This document shows positions 28,001 through 38,600 of a DNA stretch of 64,000 nt, piece by piece. The translations under genes and the position numbers were made by a program. A model generated the notes under the pieces. That model was not told where the DNA came from, made no database searches, and worked only from the letters and a program-made list of their open reading frames with translations. Each line of letters opens with the position of its first letter. The stretch's first letter is position 1. The DNA is taken from positions 620,001 through 684,000 of the forward strand of contig SEFP01000002.1 of NCBI GenBank assembly GCA_004144185.1, given 5' to 3'. The stretch is from Sphingobacteriales bacterium. Its GTDB lineage: Bacteria > Bacteroidota > Bacteroidia > Chitinophagales > Chitinophagaceae.

Positions 28001-28742
28001 TATTGGGTCGGACATTCAGGCGTATCGTATCGGTAGTAGGCGCGCAACCCGGAGCGCTACCGGTTACAGTGTACGTTGTAGAAGTCGTTGGCGAAACCAT
28101 AATTGCAGCCGTAGTGGCCCCACCGGGAGACCATAGATAGGTACTGGCACCGCTGGCCGACAACACCGTATTAGTACCGTAACAGACGTCTATCGAAGCA
28201 ACCGGAGACACTACCGTTTTGTAAACAGCAATCGTGACCGATACCGGTGCCGACGGACAGTTCTGATCAGTACCGGTAACGGTGTAAACGGTTGTTGCCG
28301 TTGGTGACACCGTCTGGGTTCCAGTAGCAGGACCATTGTTCCAGGAATAGGACGTTGCACCCGAGGCGGTAAGGGTGATGCTACTTCCGTTACAGATCGT
28401 TGTATTTCCTGAATTGAGCGTAACAGTTGGAGTTTGGTTGACTACGATCGCTACATCGGTGCGTGCGCTCGGAACGGAGTTGACCGATTGCTCTACATAG
28501 TAATGGTAGGTGCCAGCCGTGTTTCGGTTGGGTATCGTGTAGCTCACAGCATTCGTAAGCAGGGTACCACCGGTTGGGGCATCGTACCATTTAAAAACGG
28601 CACCGGAAGCACCACTGGCCATTAGGGTCGTGTTAGTTCCGGAACAAATGGTGGTTGCTCCGGTTACGGTGGGTGCAGCGGGTTGTGCAAACGCACTCAT
28701 ACCCAACAAAACCAGCAGCAGCGAAAGGAAAGATTGCTTCAT
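21492..28742 (-). CDS. Giant T9SS-secreted multidomain surface protein with F-type-lectin-like domains (2416 aa)
   Basis: Signal peptide ending SAFAQ at residue 20, then Ig-like repeats (20-460), a glycine-rich segment (about 470-720), one six-bladed NHL beta-propeller (about 774-1080), and three F5/8/discoidin-type domains (about 1157-1300, 1470-1627, 1790-1934) alternating with Ig-like domains. Next come a conserved CEPIAEV domain, an FN3-like domain and a type A T9SS sorting domain (FPNPTQGDVTV to the end). The first F5/8 domain carries His plus RGDCCQDR, the fucose-binding pattern RxDx4R of F-type lectins; the other two lack it. Likely exported by T9SS and displayed on the surface as a glycan-binding adhesin. 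Domain calls are by eye. Confidence 0.9.
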   Translation of the reverse strand: MKQSFLSLLLVLLGMSAFAQPAAPTVTGATTICSGTNTTLMASGASGAVFKWYDAPTGGTLLTNAVSYTIPNRNTAGTYHYYVEQSVNSVPSARTDVAIVVNQTPTVTLNSGNTTICNGSSITLTASGATSYSWNNGPATGTQTVSPTATTVYTVTGTDQNCPSAPVSVTIAVYKTVVSPVASIDVCYGTNTVLSASGASTYLWSPGGATTAAIMVSPTTSTTYTVTGSAPGCAPTTDTIRLNVRPNIGLFAGANQTVAEGTIATLTAGSATATSYVWNPNQGSNQSLNGTTVSVLPTTTTTYTVTGTDVYNCTATAQTVVTVSEQIRVAGVTTVCAGGTTTLTASGTGPFAWYDAASGGTTLATTASFTTPVMVTGADYWVAGNNGIRKKVSVSLPTFSNTPYAFPATVCAGDTVWLKGRVPGPINWYDAPTGGQLVSGTITGSGFMITPPVTKTYWAEIASAQVSVDFLPIDAMQTWTVPEGVTSVQVTAYGSKGLPASSQPAKGYSGKGGTVTATLNVVPGQVLNLFVGGTNCWNGGGNSLAGNRGGDATDIRMGGTGLLNRVLVAGGGGGSGWNQSYNNANSNTGAGGGLIGQDGGTISGFYEAPYWLGRGGSQTAGGQEGYQISATFHRAGSGSFGQGGGSQNAYTGTVYSNTYYGGGGGGGFFGGGGGVNHGDGGGGSSYTNPVYCSNVTMAQGTWDNAGALTLTYSVACGALTARVPVTVTVSPLPIVAISSPNVCLGTALTAAPSANATQLQWMGAGGLLNTVYPSWNTTATTVAGTTTGSGLNQLSAPQAAFVGPNGDLYIPDGGNHRIMKWSAGATTGIVVAGGNGAGAGANQLNTPAAVYVDESGTLYIADKGNQRIQKWTASAVSGTTLFGTTGNGGIATNQLYDPVGITRDDTGRFYITEAAAHRVSRWVVGAPTGTRVAGTTGSSGSGLTQLTNPAGAVVDKSGAVYVADLGNNRVVKWASGATTGMLVAGGNGSGSAANQISPAGIARDGNGIIYVADGSQARIQRWVPGDVAGTTVTPVTGSPLTSANGIGFDVFGTMYVTDGSAGQVRKFSTAPLSPLTYIPTASGVKRALVTNAFGCAATSNTITLSNIPTATISAPDSVCVGGAARVLTLTGGNAVAPYTLSYSVNGGAVQTVVTPPAQGVRYVRIKQNKSNANLNLAEIQAIDATTGINVALAKPATASSTLNGYPLANINDGNLNNFWHNTSGSTTEYVEIDLGAPGYVLSSIKVTNRGDCCQDRSSNLQLSLKDATGTVLESREIDAYQGQNNGLTSTHLVSSFFSSVYQDTIATALPSDSKYKLVSISSGGCTSTAGDSTRIKVSAYANIVTEPVPTLSVCAGNTMALTTSTINATKYQWQLNGTTLTGRTDTVFTKTAALTDAGSYRLIATNTAGCSDTSINSVVTVNETPDATLSGNASYCKDVAGAAITLNNPGINLDNTVQYTLNSGTPVSVVFPVKQIRYIRVQGPTSFNQRLGVTEIKAFVPGNPMSVSLGKPAVSSGVTSGYANANVTDGDLTTSWLNWQYGSTGFVEVDLQNSYPVSQVDLYAGTASGGGFGVNNFQLVCMDSLRTVVSDQTAYIYPTAPSSPALKNWSVQVTRSATLPVNTSAAGTATYQLIMISSSNGCARPKSDSIRLSVFNRPFITQQPPAVASICESSSLTLAGTSPTALGYKWMRNGSIISDTTSMLSRASVVTSDSGTYKLIAVGVAGCNDTSIATAVTVKSIPTATLAGEVQLCQGAVAPEVTLKGFRDATPYTFMYAINGGTPQSAVTPTDQRVRYVRIKQNIPVSSTLIAEMRAIDMATGQNVALNKPVTATSGSPYAITDGSTSTFNYWSPSVLDSTQYAEIDLGGRGYYLSDVQIVSSSFCCQNTLRNLQLIFRDSAGVPIASRQVDAYRGINTMATTSFLNETNKVALPVSSAVAGLYSYRLLSVSSTGGCSRSYADSVQVAIAPKATITTQPLNIQNVCTPNPLVLSVNATGAVFYRWQRNNVNIFGAYDKEYLKTGATSTTAGTYRVIAMTPDGCNDTSVNVTVTVGSVSGTSIAMTAAADTQVHTNGLDYVYTNASCEPIAEVADAAGGNTLGRVNVQMQMDSTVQLFGAGPYLQRHYDITPENNGPAIIKLYATQAEFDAYNARIVDSGLVWPKLPTGPTDTAGIGRLSILQFHGLPTAGTNGPGGQYNAAQRQLLTSNVIATTWNGNYWTMSFPVSGFSGFFITSGTGGTSLPVSLLGVAANNLGSENEVLWSTASEELGNSFEVERSFDGTAFTKIGTVGSSGQASSEYRLVDHSPATGINYYRIRAVSMNGAARYSKVVSARVKEGAFVVEAFPNPTQGDVTVRLSAAPGPDALVTISDVSGKRLREVPVKGSVVTVSMEDLAAGFYLLQYRDGVRTQIIKITKQ

Positions 28743-28767
28743 AAGCGAAAGGGGAAGATACTGACTG

Positions 28768-28775
28768 CAAAAGTG
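28768..28775 (-). promoter_or_regulatory. Promoter -7 box of giant gene 1
   Basis: Minus-strand CACTTTTG (one mismatch from TAnnTTTG) lies 25 bases before the ATG. A TATG -33-like sequence sits 19 bp further upstream, immediately beside the palindromic operator. Confidence 0.45.
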
Positions 28776-28798
28776 GCTTTATATTTTTCCCTGGCATA

Positions 28799-28814
28799 TA
28801 GGGGCTACCCCCTA
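28799..28814. promoter_or_regulatory. Palindromic operator TAGGGG-CTAC-CCCCTA, copy 1
   Basis: Exact inverted repeat of TAGGGG with a four-base spacer. It abuts the predicted -33 position of the 2416-aa gene, as an activator site would. The same 16 bases occur at 38788 and 38967. The half-site symmetry fits a dimeric NarL/LuxR-type regulator, and one is encoded at 41026. Confidence 0.65.
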
Positions 28815-29071
28815 TTTATGTCCGCAACTTTTAGATAATCATAGACACATATATAAATTATAGTCAATAATTTTACTGCCACAATTACTGGCGGCTACCA
28901 GAACAGGCCTAAGCGGTTAAGCTATGCTGCTGCGAGTAATACCGCTCTTTGAACGCAGCCTACTCTGTGTCTAATTGAAAACAATTCCGGAACTTCTGGT
29001 AGCTATCAGCAGTACCACAGCCAACAATCCAATCAGCTGCTGTACGATTGCTGGAGGTTAAGTAAAGGGGA

Positions 29072-29680
29072 CGAACAAAGGAAAAGCGGCTACCAAATAC
29101 GTTTGGTAACCGCTTTCCGGAACACACCGTCTACAGGACTCTCTTAGTCCTTGAAGTCTTTACTGCTTGGTGATCTTGATGATCTGGGTGCGAACCCCGT
29201 CCCGATACTGCAACAGGTAAAACCCTGCTGCCAGCTCCTCCATCGAAACCCTCACCACCGAACCCTTCACCGGCACCTCACGCAACCGCTTTCCCGATAC
29301 GTCACTAATAGTTACCAGCGCATCCGGACCCGGCGCCGCACTGAGGCGCACTGTCACATCACCCTGAGTCGGATTCGGGAATGCTTCTACCACAAACGCG
29401 CCTTCCTTCACCCGCGCACTCACCACCTTGCTGTACTGGGCCGCTCCATTCATCGATACCGCCCGGATCCGGTAGTAGTTGATCCCCGTTGCCGGCGAAT
29501 GGTCTACCAAACGGTACTCGGAAAAGGTCTGACCACTGCTGCCTACGGTGCCGATTTTGGTGAAGGCGGTGCCGTCAAAGGAGCGTTCTACCTCAAAGGA
29601 ATTGCCGAGTTCTTCACTGGCCGTGCTCCAGAGCACTTCATTTTCCGATCCCAGGTTGTTTGCAGCAACGCCCAGTAATG
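29072..29680. repeat. 3'-end duplicate shared by the two giant genes, copy 2
   Basis: Partner of the repeat at 21404-22012, spanning the terminator, stop codon, T9SS sorting domain and FN3-like domain of the 3190-aa gene. Identity is roughly 95% in the coding part by eye. Confidence 0.9.
29083..29116 (-). terminator. Terminator of giant surface gene 2
   Basis: Identical to the hairpin at 21415-21448 and placed the same distance after the stop codon. Confidence 0.75.
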
Positions 29681-32600
29681 ACACCGGTAAGCCCGTGCTG
29701 GATCCGGAAGTGACGAAAAAGCCGGAGAAGCCGGAGACCGGCATCCGGATCGACCAATACGACCCGTTCCAGGTGGTCGTCAAAGCACTGCTTTGAATCA
29801 GCTGCTGCTGCGAACCGTTGTACTGACCACCCGGACCCGTGGTACCTGCGGTAGGCAACCCGTGAAACTGCAGGATAGACAAGCGGCCAATGCCGGCTAC
29901 ATCAGCGGGGCCGGTCGGAAGTTTCGGATACGAACTGCCATTCGCCAACAGCCACGCATTGAAGGCATCAAACTCTGCCTGGGTGGCATAAAGAGTTACG
30001 GTAGCTGGTCCGTCAGAAGCAGGCGTAATTTCCCAATGGCGCTGCAGATATGGCTGGCTTTTATATACCTGTACGGTTGCGTCTTTGACCACGGAGGTCG
30101 TCACCATACCCAGCACGTTGCCTCCCGCACCATCAGATACATCGGCGATCGGTTCGCAGGCAGTTGTGGTATAGGCCAGCGTCATGCCATCTGCCTGCAT
30201 GAGGCTGGCCGTAGTAGCAGTCGGAGTAGCGGCAACAGGCATCGATGCCAGGGTACCGGTGGTAATGGTGCTTAAGATAGAGGTATCGTTACAGCCGGCA
30301 ATGCCTACTGCAACAACTGAATAGAGGCCGGCGTCGGTAGCTGAAGCACCGGGTTTTACATAGCTGGCGCTTGTTGCTCCGGCAATGGCTACCCCGGCTT
30401 TACGCCACTGGTAAGACGTAGCCCCCGTAGCCGCAGCGGAAAGCACCAGTGGATTGGGCGTACAGAACTGCAAGGCTGTCGGCGGTTGGGTATTGATTGT
30501 CGCTTTTGCATTCACTGCCACTACCGCAGAATCGGTCGGCGTGCTGGTGCAACCGCCGGAGGTGATCCCCGTGAGCTTGTACGCGTAAACGCCGGACACA
30601 GTGGTAGGCACGGGTATGGTTACAGTACCAGAGGAAATATTAAATGACGCAGTGTAGCCACTGTTCTGATTCTGGTAGGCATTGATTTGCCGGGTGACAA
30701 CGGCTGTGCCTGATCCGTCTTTGAGCTGCAGTTGCAGATCGCGGGCCCGGTCCTGACAGCAGTCAAATCGGTTAACGATTTCCAGACGATCGATTGCATA
30801 CGATGTACCTAGGTCGATTTCCACCCAGTTGCCTGTGTTCATATTGGCAGAATGCCAGTAATTACCGGATGTCGCGATGCCATCCACCACTTTCGGCGCC
30901 GGATATCCTGAGGCATTGTTGCTGGCTGATGTGGTCTTATTGAGGGCCACATTGACGCCGGTACCTGCCTGGAATACCCGGATTTCAGCCAGGTTCGTCC
31001 AGTCGGACAGATTCTGTGTTACGCGCACATAGCGTGCATTCACACTCGCCGGAGCAGCCGTTTGTACCGCGCCGCCATTTACAGTATAAGCATAGGAAAA
31101 GTTTCCTACACCGGCTGTTCCGGAAATAATTATAGAGTCTGCCACGCCCTGACAGATGCCGGCTGCCTGGGCAACGATGGTTGCCGTCGGCAGTACGTTA
31201 TTAATCTGAACGGTGGCCTTTGTGGACGTATCATTACATCCACCGGCGCCTACAGCAATAGCCTGGTACAGGCCCGAATCTGCGGTGGCTGCTGCCGCTT
31301 TGGAATACGTAGCACTCGCAGCGCCAGGCAGCACCGTACCCGATTTCCGCCAGATATACGACAGTGCATTGCTGGCCGACACCGGAACGGCGATCACACT
31401 TCCCTGGCAGAAGGTGAAATCCGCAGCGGGTTGCGCGGTGATAACCGCTTTGGGATTTACCGTAACCACGGCAGAATCGGCCAGAACCGGAGCGCTACAA
31501 CCGTTTGCTGCTGTAATGCTTACAACCTTATACGTATAGGTTCCGGACGGTGTTGTCGGTACCAGTACCGCGGCGGTCGCACGCGCGTCTAAATTCGGGT
31601 TCAGTTTGAATTTGACGACCTGCTGTGTGGTGTTGCTCTGGAAGTTATTGTAGCTATAGTCATCCGTGATAGTCCCACCAAAGACATCCCGGTAGGTTAG
31701 AGACAAGTAGTTAATATAGGGTTGACCGTAATACTGGGCCGAGAAGACTTTCACTGAATCGACCGCATATCCCTGCGGACCCAGATCGATCTCCACATAC
31801 TGATTTCCATTTTGGTTGGATTGGCCGGCAGATTCCCAATAGCTATTATCACTGATATCCCCATCCGTTAGGTTACTGTTTGGATAATAACCGGTACCGG
31901 AGGAAGTCACGGTTTTACCCAAGGCGATATTCGTACCGGTCCCGGCCTCCGTTACCTGCAATTCGTTGAAAGCGAGATAATCCGCATCCAGTTGCTCGAT
32001 CCGGACATACCGCACCAGCCTTTTAGCCGCCGTTACGGTTTGTGTAGCGCCGCCGTTTACCTGGTAGCCAATGGTATAGGGCTTGTCACTCTGGTTGGCG
32101 TGCAGGTACACATAAGGCAGCGTCGTAGTACCGGCGCAGACACCTGCCGTACCAGAAATATAAGGTTCCGGGGACGCTTTTACAGACACAATGCTGTTTC
32201 GTGAGGTATCTGTGCATCCACCGTTGCCAATAGCAATGACGCTGTAGGTGCCGGCATCGCCCAAAGCCAAAACAGGATTTGTATACGTCGCTGCAGTTGC
32301 ACCCGTGATGATGGATCCGTTCTTCCGCCATTGGTAGCTTGCTGCGCTGTCTGCAACCACAGTCAGGGTAAGTGGAGTCGCACTGCAGAGGATCTTGGCC
32401 GTATCCGGTTCTGTAGTGATCACTGTGCTTTGTTTTACGGTCACAACAAACGAATCTGTTGGACTGCTGCTACAGCCATTGGGTGTGGTCACCGTCACTG
32501 CTTTGAAAACAGTTGCAACCCCTGCCGCAGTCGTTGGAACAGCGACTCCATACCCATTATACCTGGGCACAAACGATGCGGTATAACCGCTGTTCTGTCC

Positions 32601-35600
32601 CTGATAGGCATTGATCGTCTCGTTGCCAACCAGCATTCCTGCACTGTTTTTGTAGGTCAGTTGCAGGTTTGCCGCCCGGTTCTGACAGCAATCGCCCCGG
32701 TTGGTGATTGTGATTGCAGAAAGATTGTAACCCGGTGCGCCAAGATCAATTTCCACCCATTCGCCGGGGCTGGCACCGGCCGAGTGCCAGTAATTATTGG
32801 CTGCAGTGCTGCCATCGTTGATGTTTCCGGAAGGATAACCAGTTGCAGTACTGCTGGATGTCGTGGGCTTGTTGAGTGCCACATTGGTTCCGGTAACAGA
32901 ATCGATTGCCTGGATTTCGGCGAGGTTGATAAAGTCGGCTGCGTTTTGTGCCACACGGATGTAACGCACCTTGGAGAATGCCGGCGTTACTGTTTGCGCT
33001 GCGCCGTTATTCACGGTATAGGTATACGTTGGGTAAAGCGCATTCGGAGACGTAAACGTTACACTTGCGGCACCCGTTCCGGAACAGACTAAAGAAGGCC
33101 CGGTCATTGCGAACGCTGGCGTCAGCTTCGTCGTTACAACGCTGGCTGCCGACGTGTCGTTACAGCCGTATACCGAATCCAATGCAAGGACTGAATACGA
33201 GCCGGAGTCAGCGATCGGGAACGCCGGCTTCGTATAAACCGCAGCCGTGGCTCCGGTAATCGCGGTGCCGTTTTTGCGCCATTGATACGACGTCACTGCA
33301 CCGGTAGCAGCCGCAGTCAACGTTAAAGAAGTGCCGGAGCACAGCGTAACTGCTGCTGCTGGCTGCGTGGCAATTACTGCACGTGGACGGATGTTGACCG
33401 TAACCGAATCAGCGCTGGTCGAAACGCAGGTGCCGGTTGAAGTTGCATTCAGGAGTTTGTATTTATACGCACCCGCAGCAGAGGTCGGAAGCGTAATACG
33501 CGCTGTTGTCCCGTTCAGTGTACTCGGATAGGTTGAGGTATACCCGTTATTCTGGTTCTGATATACGTTGACAGGCGTGCTGGTCAGCGTTGTACCGGCA
33601 TTGTCTTTAAGAATCAGTTGCAGATTGGCCGAACGGTTCTGGCAGCAATCGCCCCGGTTGGTAATCTTCACGGATGACAGATAGTAGCCCGGCGCTCCGA
33701 GATCGATCTCAATATATTCAGAAGGCGTTGCAGCATTGGTATGCCAGAAATTGTTGGGATTCCCGTCGTTGATATTGGTAGTTGGATATCCGGAAAGGGT
33801 GCTGCTGGCAGTCGCGGTTTTATTCAACGCCACATTCACCGCCGTGCTGTCTTCTATGGCCTGGATTTCGGCCAGGTTAATAAGCTCATTGGCATTCTGC
33901 TTCACCCGTACATAGCGTACCCGGGTGCGTACTGCTGCTACCGTCTGGGTAGCACCGCCGTTCAGCGTATAGGCAAACGTGTATGGAGTAGATCCGCCCG
34001 AACCTGTAATGACCAGATCCTGCACCGGCACATCCTTACATAGATTAGCAGGCGCTGAAAGGGTGGCAGTTGTGAGGGTTTCCACTGTTTTCTGGCTGGT
34101 AGCCGCACAGCCGCCAAACGATGTAGCTACTACTGAAAGGGTTCCGGAAACGGTCGGTAAATAGGTAGAAATCGTACTGTCATTCAGGGCAAACTTGCGG
34201 ATGCGGTTATTATCTACATCGGTTACATACAGGCTGCCCGCTGCATCGAGCTGTACCCCATGCACCACACCGATTTGTCCGGTACCGGTGATAGTAGTGC
34301 CGCTGGTAGCACCGGGTGCCCAACGCTGAATGCGGTGATTAAACTGATCGGATACATACACGTTCCCGATCGGATCAACCGCCACATCGGTAGGACCGGT
34401 AAAGCCGCTGGCTACCAAAGTTCCTGAGGTAGCACTCCGAGGCCATTTCACGACGCGGTTATTGCTCAGATCGGCCACATAGACCGCTCCGGAATCATCG
34501 ACATCAATCCCGTAAGGCGCGCTGAGCTGCGCCAGACTGCTGCCCGGCGAGCCACCTGCTACGGTGATTCCGGAAACGGCGCCCGGTACCCATTTCTGCA
34601 CCCGGTTGTTGCCATTGTCGGAGATATAGAGGTAGCTGCTGTCGTCCAGTACTACATCTATAGGGTTGTTCAACTGTGACACAGTAGCTCCGCTGATACC
34701 TGTACCCGCTACGGTAACACCGGCTGTAGCGCCGGGCGCCCATTTCTGAATGCGGTGATTATTAAAATCAGCCACATACACATTCTGTGCACCATCCACA
34801 TACACCCCACGCGGCTCACTCAGTTGATTGGCACCATTTCCGCTGCCGTTCCCACCGGCAACTACAACACCCGTTGCAGCACCTGTGCTCCAGCGCACCA
34901 CGCGATGGTTATTAATATCAGACGCATAGAAGGTACCATCGGGCGCCGCATAGCCAAAGCGGGGCGAAGAAAGCTGGTTCAGTCCGCTGCCTGCGCCATT
35001 GCCACCGGCTACCGTCGTGGCGATTGCCTTCCACAAGGGCAGACTGGTTTGCAGCACCGTCGTTCCGGATTTCCATTGGAGACTGCTACCGGGTGTAACA
35101 GCGGTTGTAAGGGGTGTATTCAGACAGGGAACTCCCGCTATAGGTGCAATAACCGGTGGCGGCGTCACCATAACGGTTGCGGTCGTTACCGCTCCGGTAG
35201 ATGGGGTTGTCGCGCAACCGTTGGTAGTTGACGTATTGAGTAGGGTAACAGTTGTAGTACCGGCTGTGGCGGTAGACACCGGCACGGCTACATAGTTCGG
35301 AAGCGGATTGGAAACGATCGTTCCATGCTGCACATTGATCCCTCTGTAGGCATCGATATCAGAAGTGTACAATACAACCCCTGCCGTATCCCGCCAGGTA
35401 AGTTCCAGGCTGCTATCACCACTAAAATCATTGAAACCACAGCAGGTCGTGCTGTAGATGCGGACTTCGGAAAGGTTGTATCCACCGGCGCCGAGGTCGA
35501 TCTCGACGAATGTAGACGGTCCCGATCCGCTGGAGGCCCAGATACTATAGGAGGCGATGTTCCCGTCGTTTACACGGTTCTGGTTTGGATATCGTGCACC

Positions 35601-38600
35601 GCTGCTGGCCACCGGTTGGTTGATCGCCACATTCGCCCCCGTGCCGGATTGGATCGCCTCGATGTCGCCGACCAATAACTCACCATTTCCTTTCTGCCGC
35701 AGACGGATGTACCGCACCTTCCGGGTGCTGCTGATAGCTGTCTGGGTGGCGCCGCCGTTTATCTTATAGCTAAATGTATAAGGAGAGACGCTTCCGGAAC
35801 CTGTAAGGATAACATTGGGAATGGCCGCATCCTTACACACCGTCGTAGAGCCGGCAATGGTTGCGGCCGGCGCTGTAATAAACGATTGATCGTTGGTCGT
35901 AACCGAAGCGCAGCCGGTAAGCGGCGTCAGGATTGCCTTATAAGTACCCGGATTAGTGGGTGTGTAGGTCAGTGAAGCGCCATTATACACGAACTTCTGT
36001 ACTTTTTTGCCGCTCTCATCGGCTACGTAAAGATTCCCTGCACCATCCAGGGCCACACCTTGCACCGCACCGGCCTGTCCACCGTTGGTAAGAGCCACTG
36101 TAGTTGCTGTTGTGGAACCCGACGTCCAACGCTGAACGCGGCCGCCGAACTGGTCGGCGACATAAAAATTCCCCAGTCGGTCTACCGCAATGTCCATCGG
36201 ACTGAACGACTGGCTTCCGCTTCCGGAAGTCGCCATAACAGTTCCGGCCGTTGCGCCCGGCGCCCATTTCATGATCCGTCCGTTCAGGTCGGCGATGTAG
36301 ATGGCACCGGCTTTGTCCAACGCCAGGCTGTACGGATAGCTCAGCTGTGTCAATGCCGAACCGGCACTACCGGCAAGGCCCGCAACGGTAACACCACTGG
36401 TAGCGCCGGGTGCCCACTTGGAAACCCGGTGAGCAGTGGCTTCCACCACATAAAAATTACCCGTATCATCGCGGACAACCTTATAAGGATTCCCCAGCTG
36501 GTTGGCCGCTGATCCGCTGCCATTCCCCCCGAACAGGGTGGTACCGGTGGTAGCGCCGGCGGTCCATTTCGCGATCCGGTGGTTGTTCTCATCAGCTACG
36601 TACACCGTACCAGCGTCATCTACATACACCCCTTGTGGACCATTGAGCTGGTTGGCTGCGCTTCCCTGCCCGTTGCCACCGGCTACGACCACACCGGTGG
36701 TAGCACCGGCAGCCCATTTCACCACGCGGTGGTTGCTGTTATCACATACATACACATCGCCATTCGGCGTTACGAACGGCCGGCGCGGTGTAGAAAGTTG
36801 ATTCAGCGCACTGCCCGATCCGTTGCCGCCGGCCGCTGTGGTCGCCGTGGCATTCCAGGTTGCTGGTGCATTCAGAACAGTATCGTTTCCGGATTTCCAG
36901 ATCAGGGAACCGGCCGGAATCGTACTGCTGACGGTGAGCGCACCACCCAAGCAAGCACTGTTGCTGGCAAGCGTGGCGGAAGGACTCGAATTAACCATAA
37001 CGGTAACCGGCGTACGGGTGGTCGTGGGTGCACCACAGGCAGCGGAACCATAGCTGATGGTCAGCTTTCCATCATTCTGCCAATAGCCTTGGGTATGACT
37101 TACGTCTGCACAATATTGCGGGTTGGTATAGCTGCTTCCGCCGCCACCGCCACCCAAATAATCAGTACCGCCGCCTCCGCCATACCAGCCGCCGCCGCCA
37201 TTTCCGCCGGGAGAACCGGCATATCCGGCACCGCCGCCCTGCCCGAAGCTGCCACCTCCTCCGTATCCGGTGCCCCCCTCAGATTGGGTCCCCCCTTCTC
37301 CTCTTCGGGGAACAAAGGAGGGATTAAACGTTCCGGTCTGTCCAACAAGTCCGCCGCCATGCCCGACAGTCGTCCAGCTGTTTGCCCAGTTCAGTGATGA
37401 AGTTCCTACATACCCTACCCCGCCGCCGCCGCCGGCAACCAGTACCCGATTGGTAAGTGCATTTCCACCAATCCGGATGTCTGTAGCCCCACCGCCTTTC
37501 GCGCCTGCGTTGGTACCACCTCCATTAAAGCTATTGGAGTGACCGACGTTGATGTACAATACCTGCCCTGGTGTAACAGCAATCGTAGCAAGCACCCGTC
37601 CACCGAAACCTCGATAAAAACCGTTGTACATCCCGTAGTTAACAATACCAAAAGTGACATTTCCACCCAGATTACCTCCCCAGGAACCCAGCGCTTCCAC
37701 CTGAATGGAATACACGCCATCAGGGACTGTCCATGTTGAGGCACCTGGATTAAATACGACGGTATCAATAAATGCCAAGGGCTGCGCATAATAGCTTGTT
37801 GTAACCGCGGGGGTTACCGTCAGCATAGAATCTTTCAAAGTAGTGCCCAGCAACGTACCACCCGTTGCCGCATCATACCAGGCCGTTTTTCCGCTGTAAA
37901 AGGAGCGCAGCTTTACAGATTGGCCGGCACAGATTACGGATGGAAAAATTGTTGCACCGTAATAGGGCTGCGAAACCGTGATACCCACCTGCCGGCGAAT
38001 GCCGTTTGTTCCGGCCACCCAGTAGCTCCGGCTTTGATACAGTGTGGGAGTGGTAAAACCGGCTGCTGTAGACAGTGTATTTCCTCCTATTGCAGCATCA
38101 TACCAGGTGTAAGACGTGGAGCCGCTGGCGGTAAGGGTCGTTGTGCCACCCCGGCAAACGCTTACGCTTCCGGCTACGGTAACAGGCTGTATCAGCGATA
38201 CGGTTGTGGAGGCAGTTGCCGCACAACCGTTAGCAGCCGTTAGTGTCGCGGTATAAGTCGTCGTCGCCGTGGGCACCATTGCTGCTGTCGAGCCGGTCAT
38301 GGTAGCAGAGGACCCTTGGTTGGGTGTCCACACATAAGCCGTGTTCGCCGGACTGGCGGTCAGGTTGGCAACGGAACCAGCCGTAACAGAACCCGGACCG
38401 GAAACGGTAAGAGGAGCAGGCGTTTGATTAACGGTAAAGGCAATATAAGTGGGTTGGCTGGCCTGCCCGTTGACCGTCTGGATCAGATACACTGCATACC
38501 CACCCGCAGATGTAGTGGCCGGTACGGTATACTGGGCACTGGTAGAATAAAGCGTTCCTCCGTTAGAGGCGCCCTGCCAGACAAATGTGGCCCCTGGGGC

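Larger units (their letters stand above)
28672..28834. repeat. 5'-end duplicate shared by the two giant genes, copy 1
   Basis: Signal-peptide codons, leader, promoter and operator of the 2416-aa gene closely match 38662-38823, with only scattered differences. Together with the 3' duplicate, both ends of the two genes are homogenised while the middles differ. Confidence 0.85.
28743..29159. other. Intergenic region between the two giant genes
   Basis: From left to right this 417-bp gap holds the leader and promoter of the 2416-aa gene (28768-28775), its palindromic operator (28799-28814), an AT-rich spacer with no convincing open frame, and the terminator of the 3190-aa gene (29083-29116). Confidence 0.7.

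Noticed and set aside
28799-28814. GGGG-CTA-CCCC as an RNA hairpin or riboswitch
   Set aside because: The stem is short, lies upstream of the predicted transcription start of each gene and has no T-run. A DNA operator explains the exact symmetry better.
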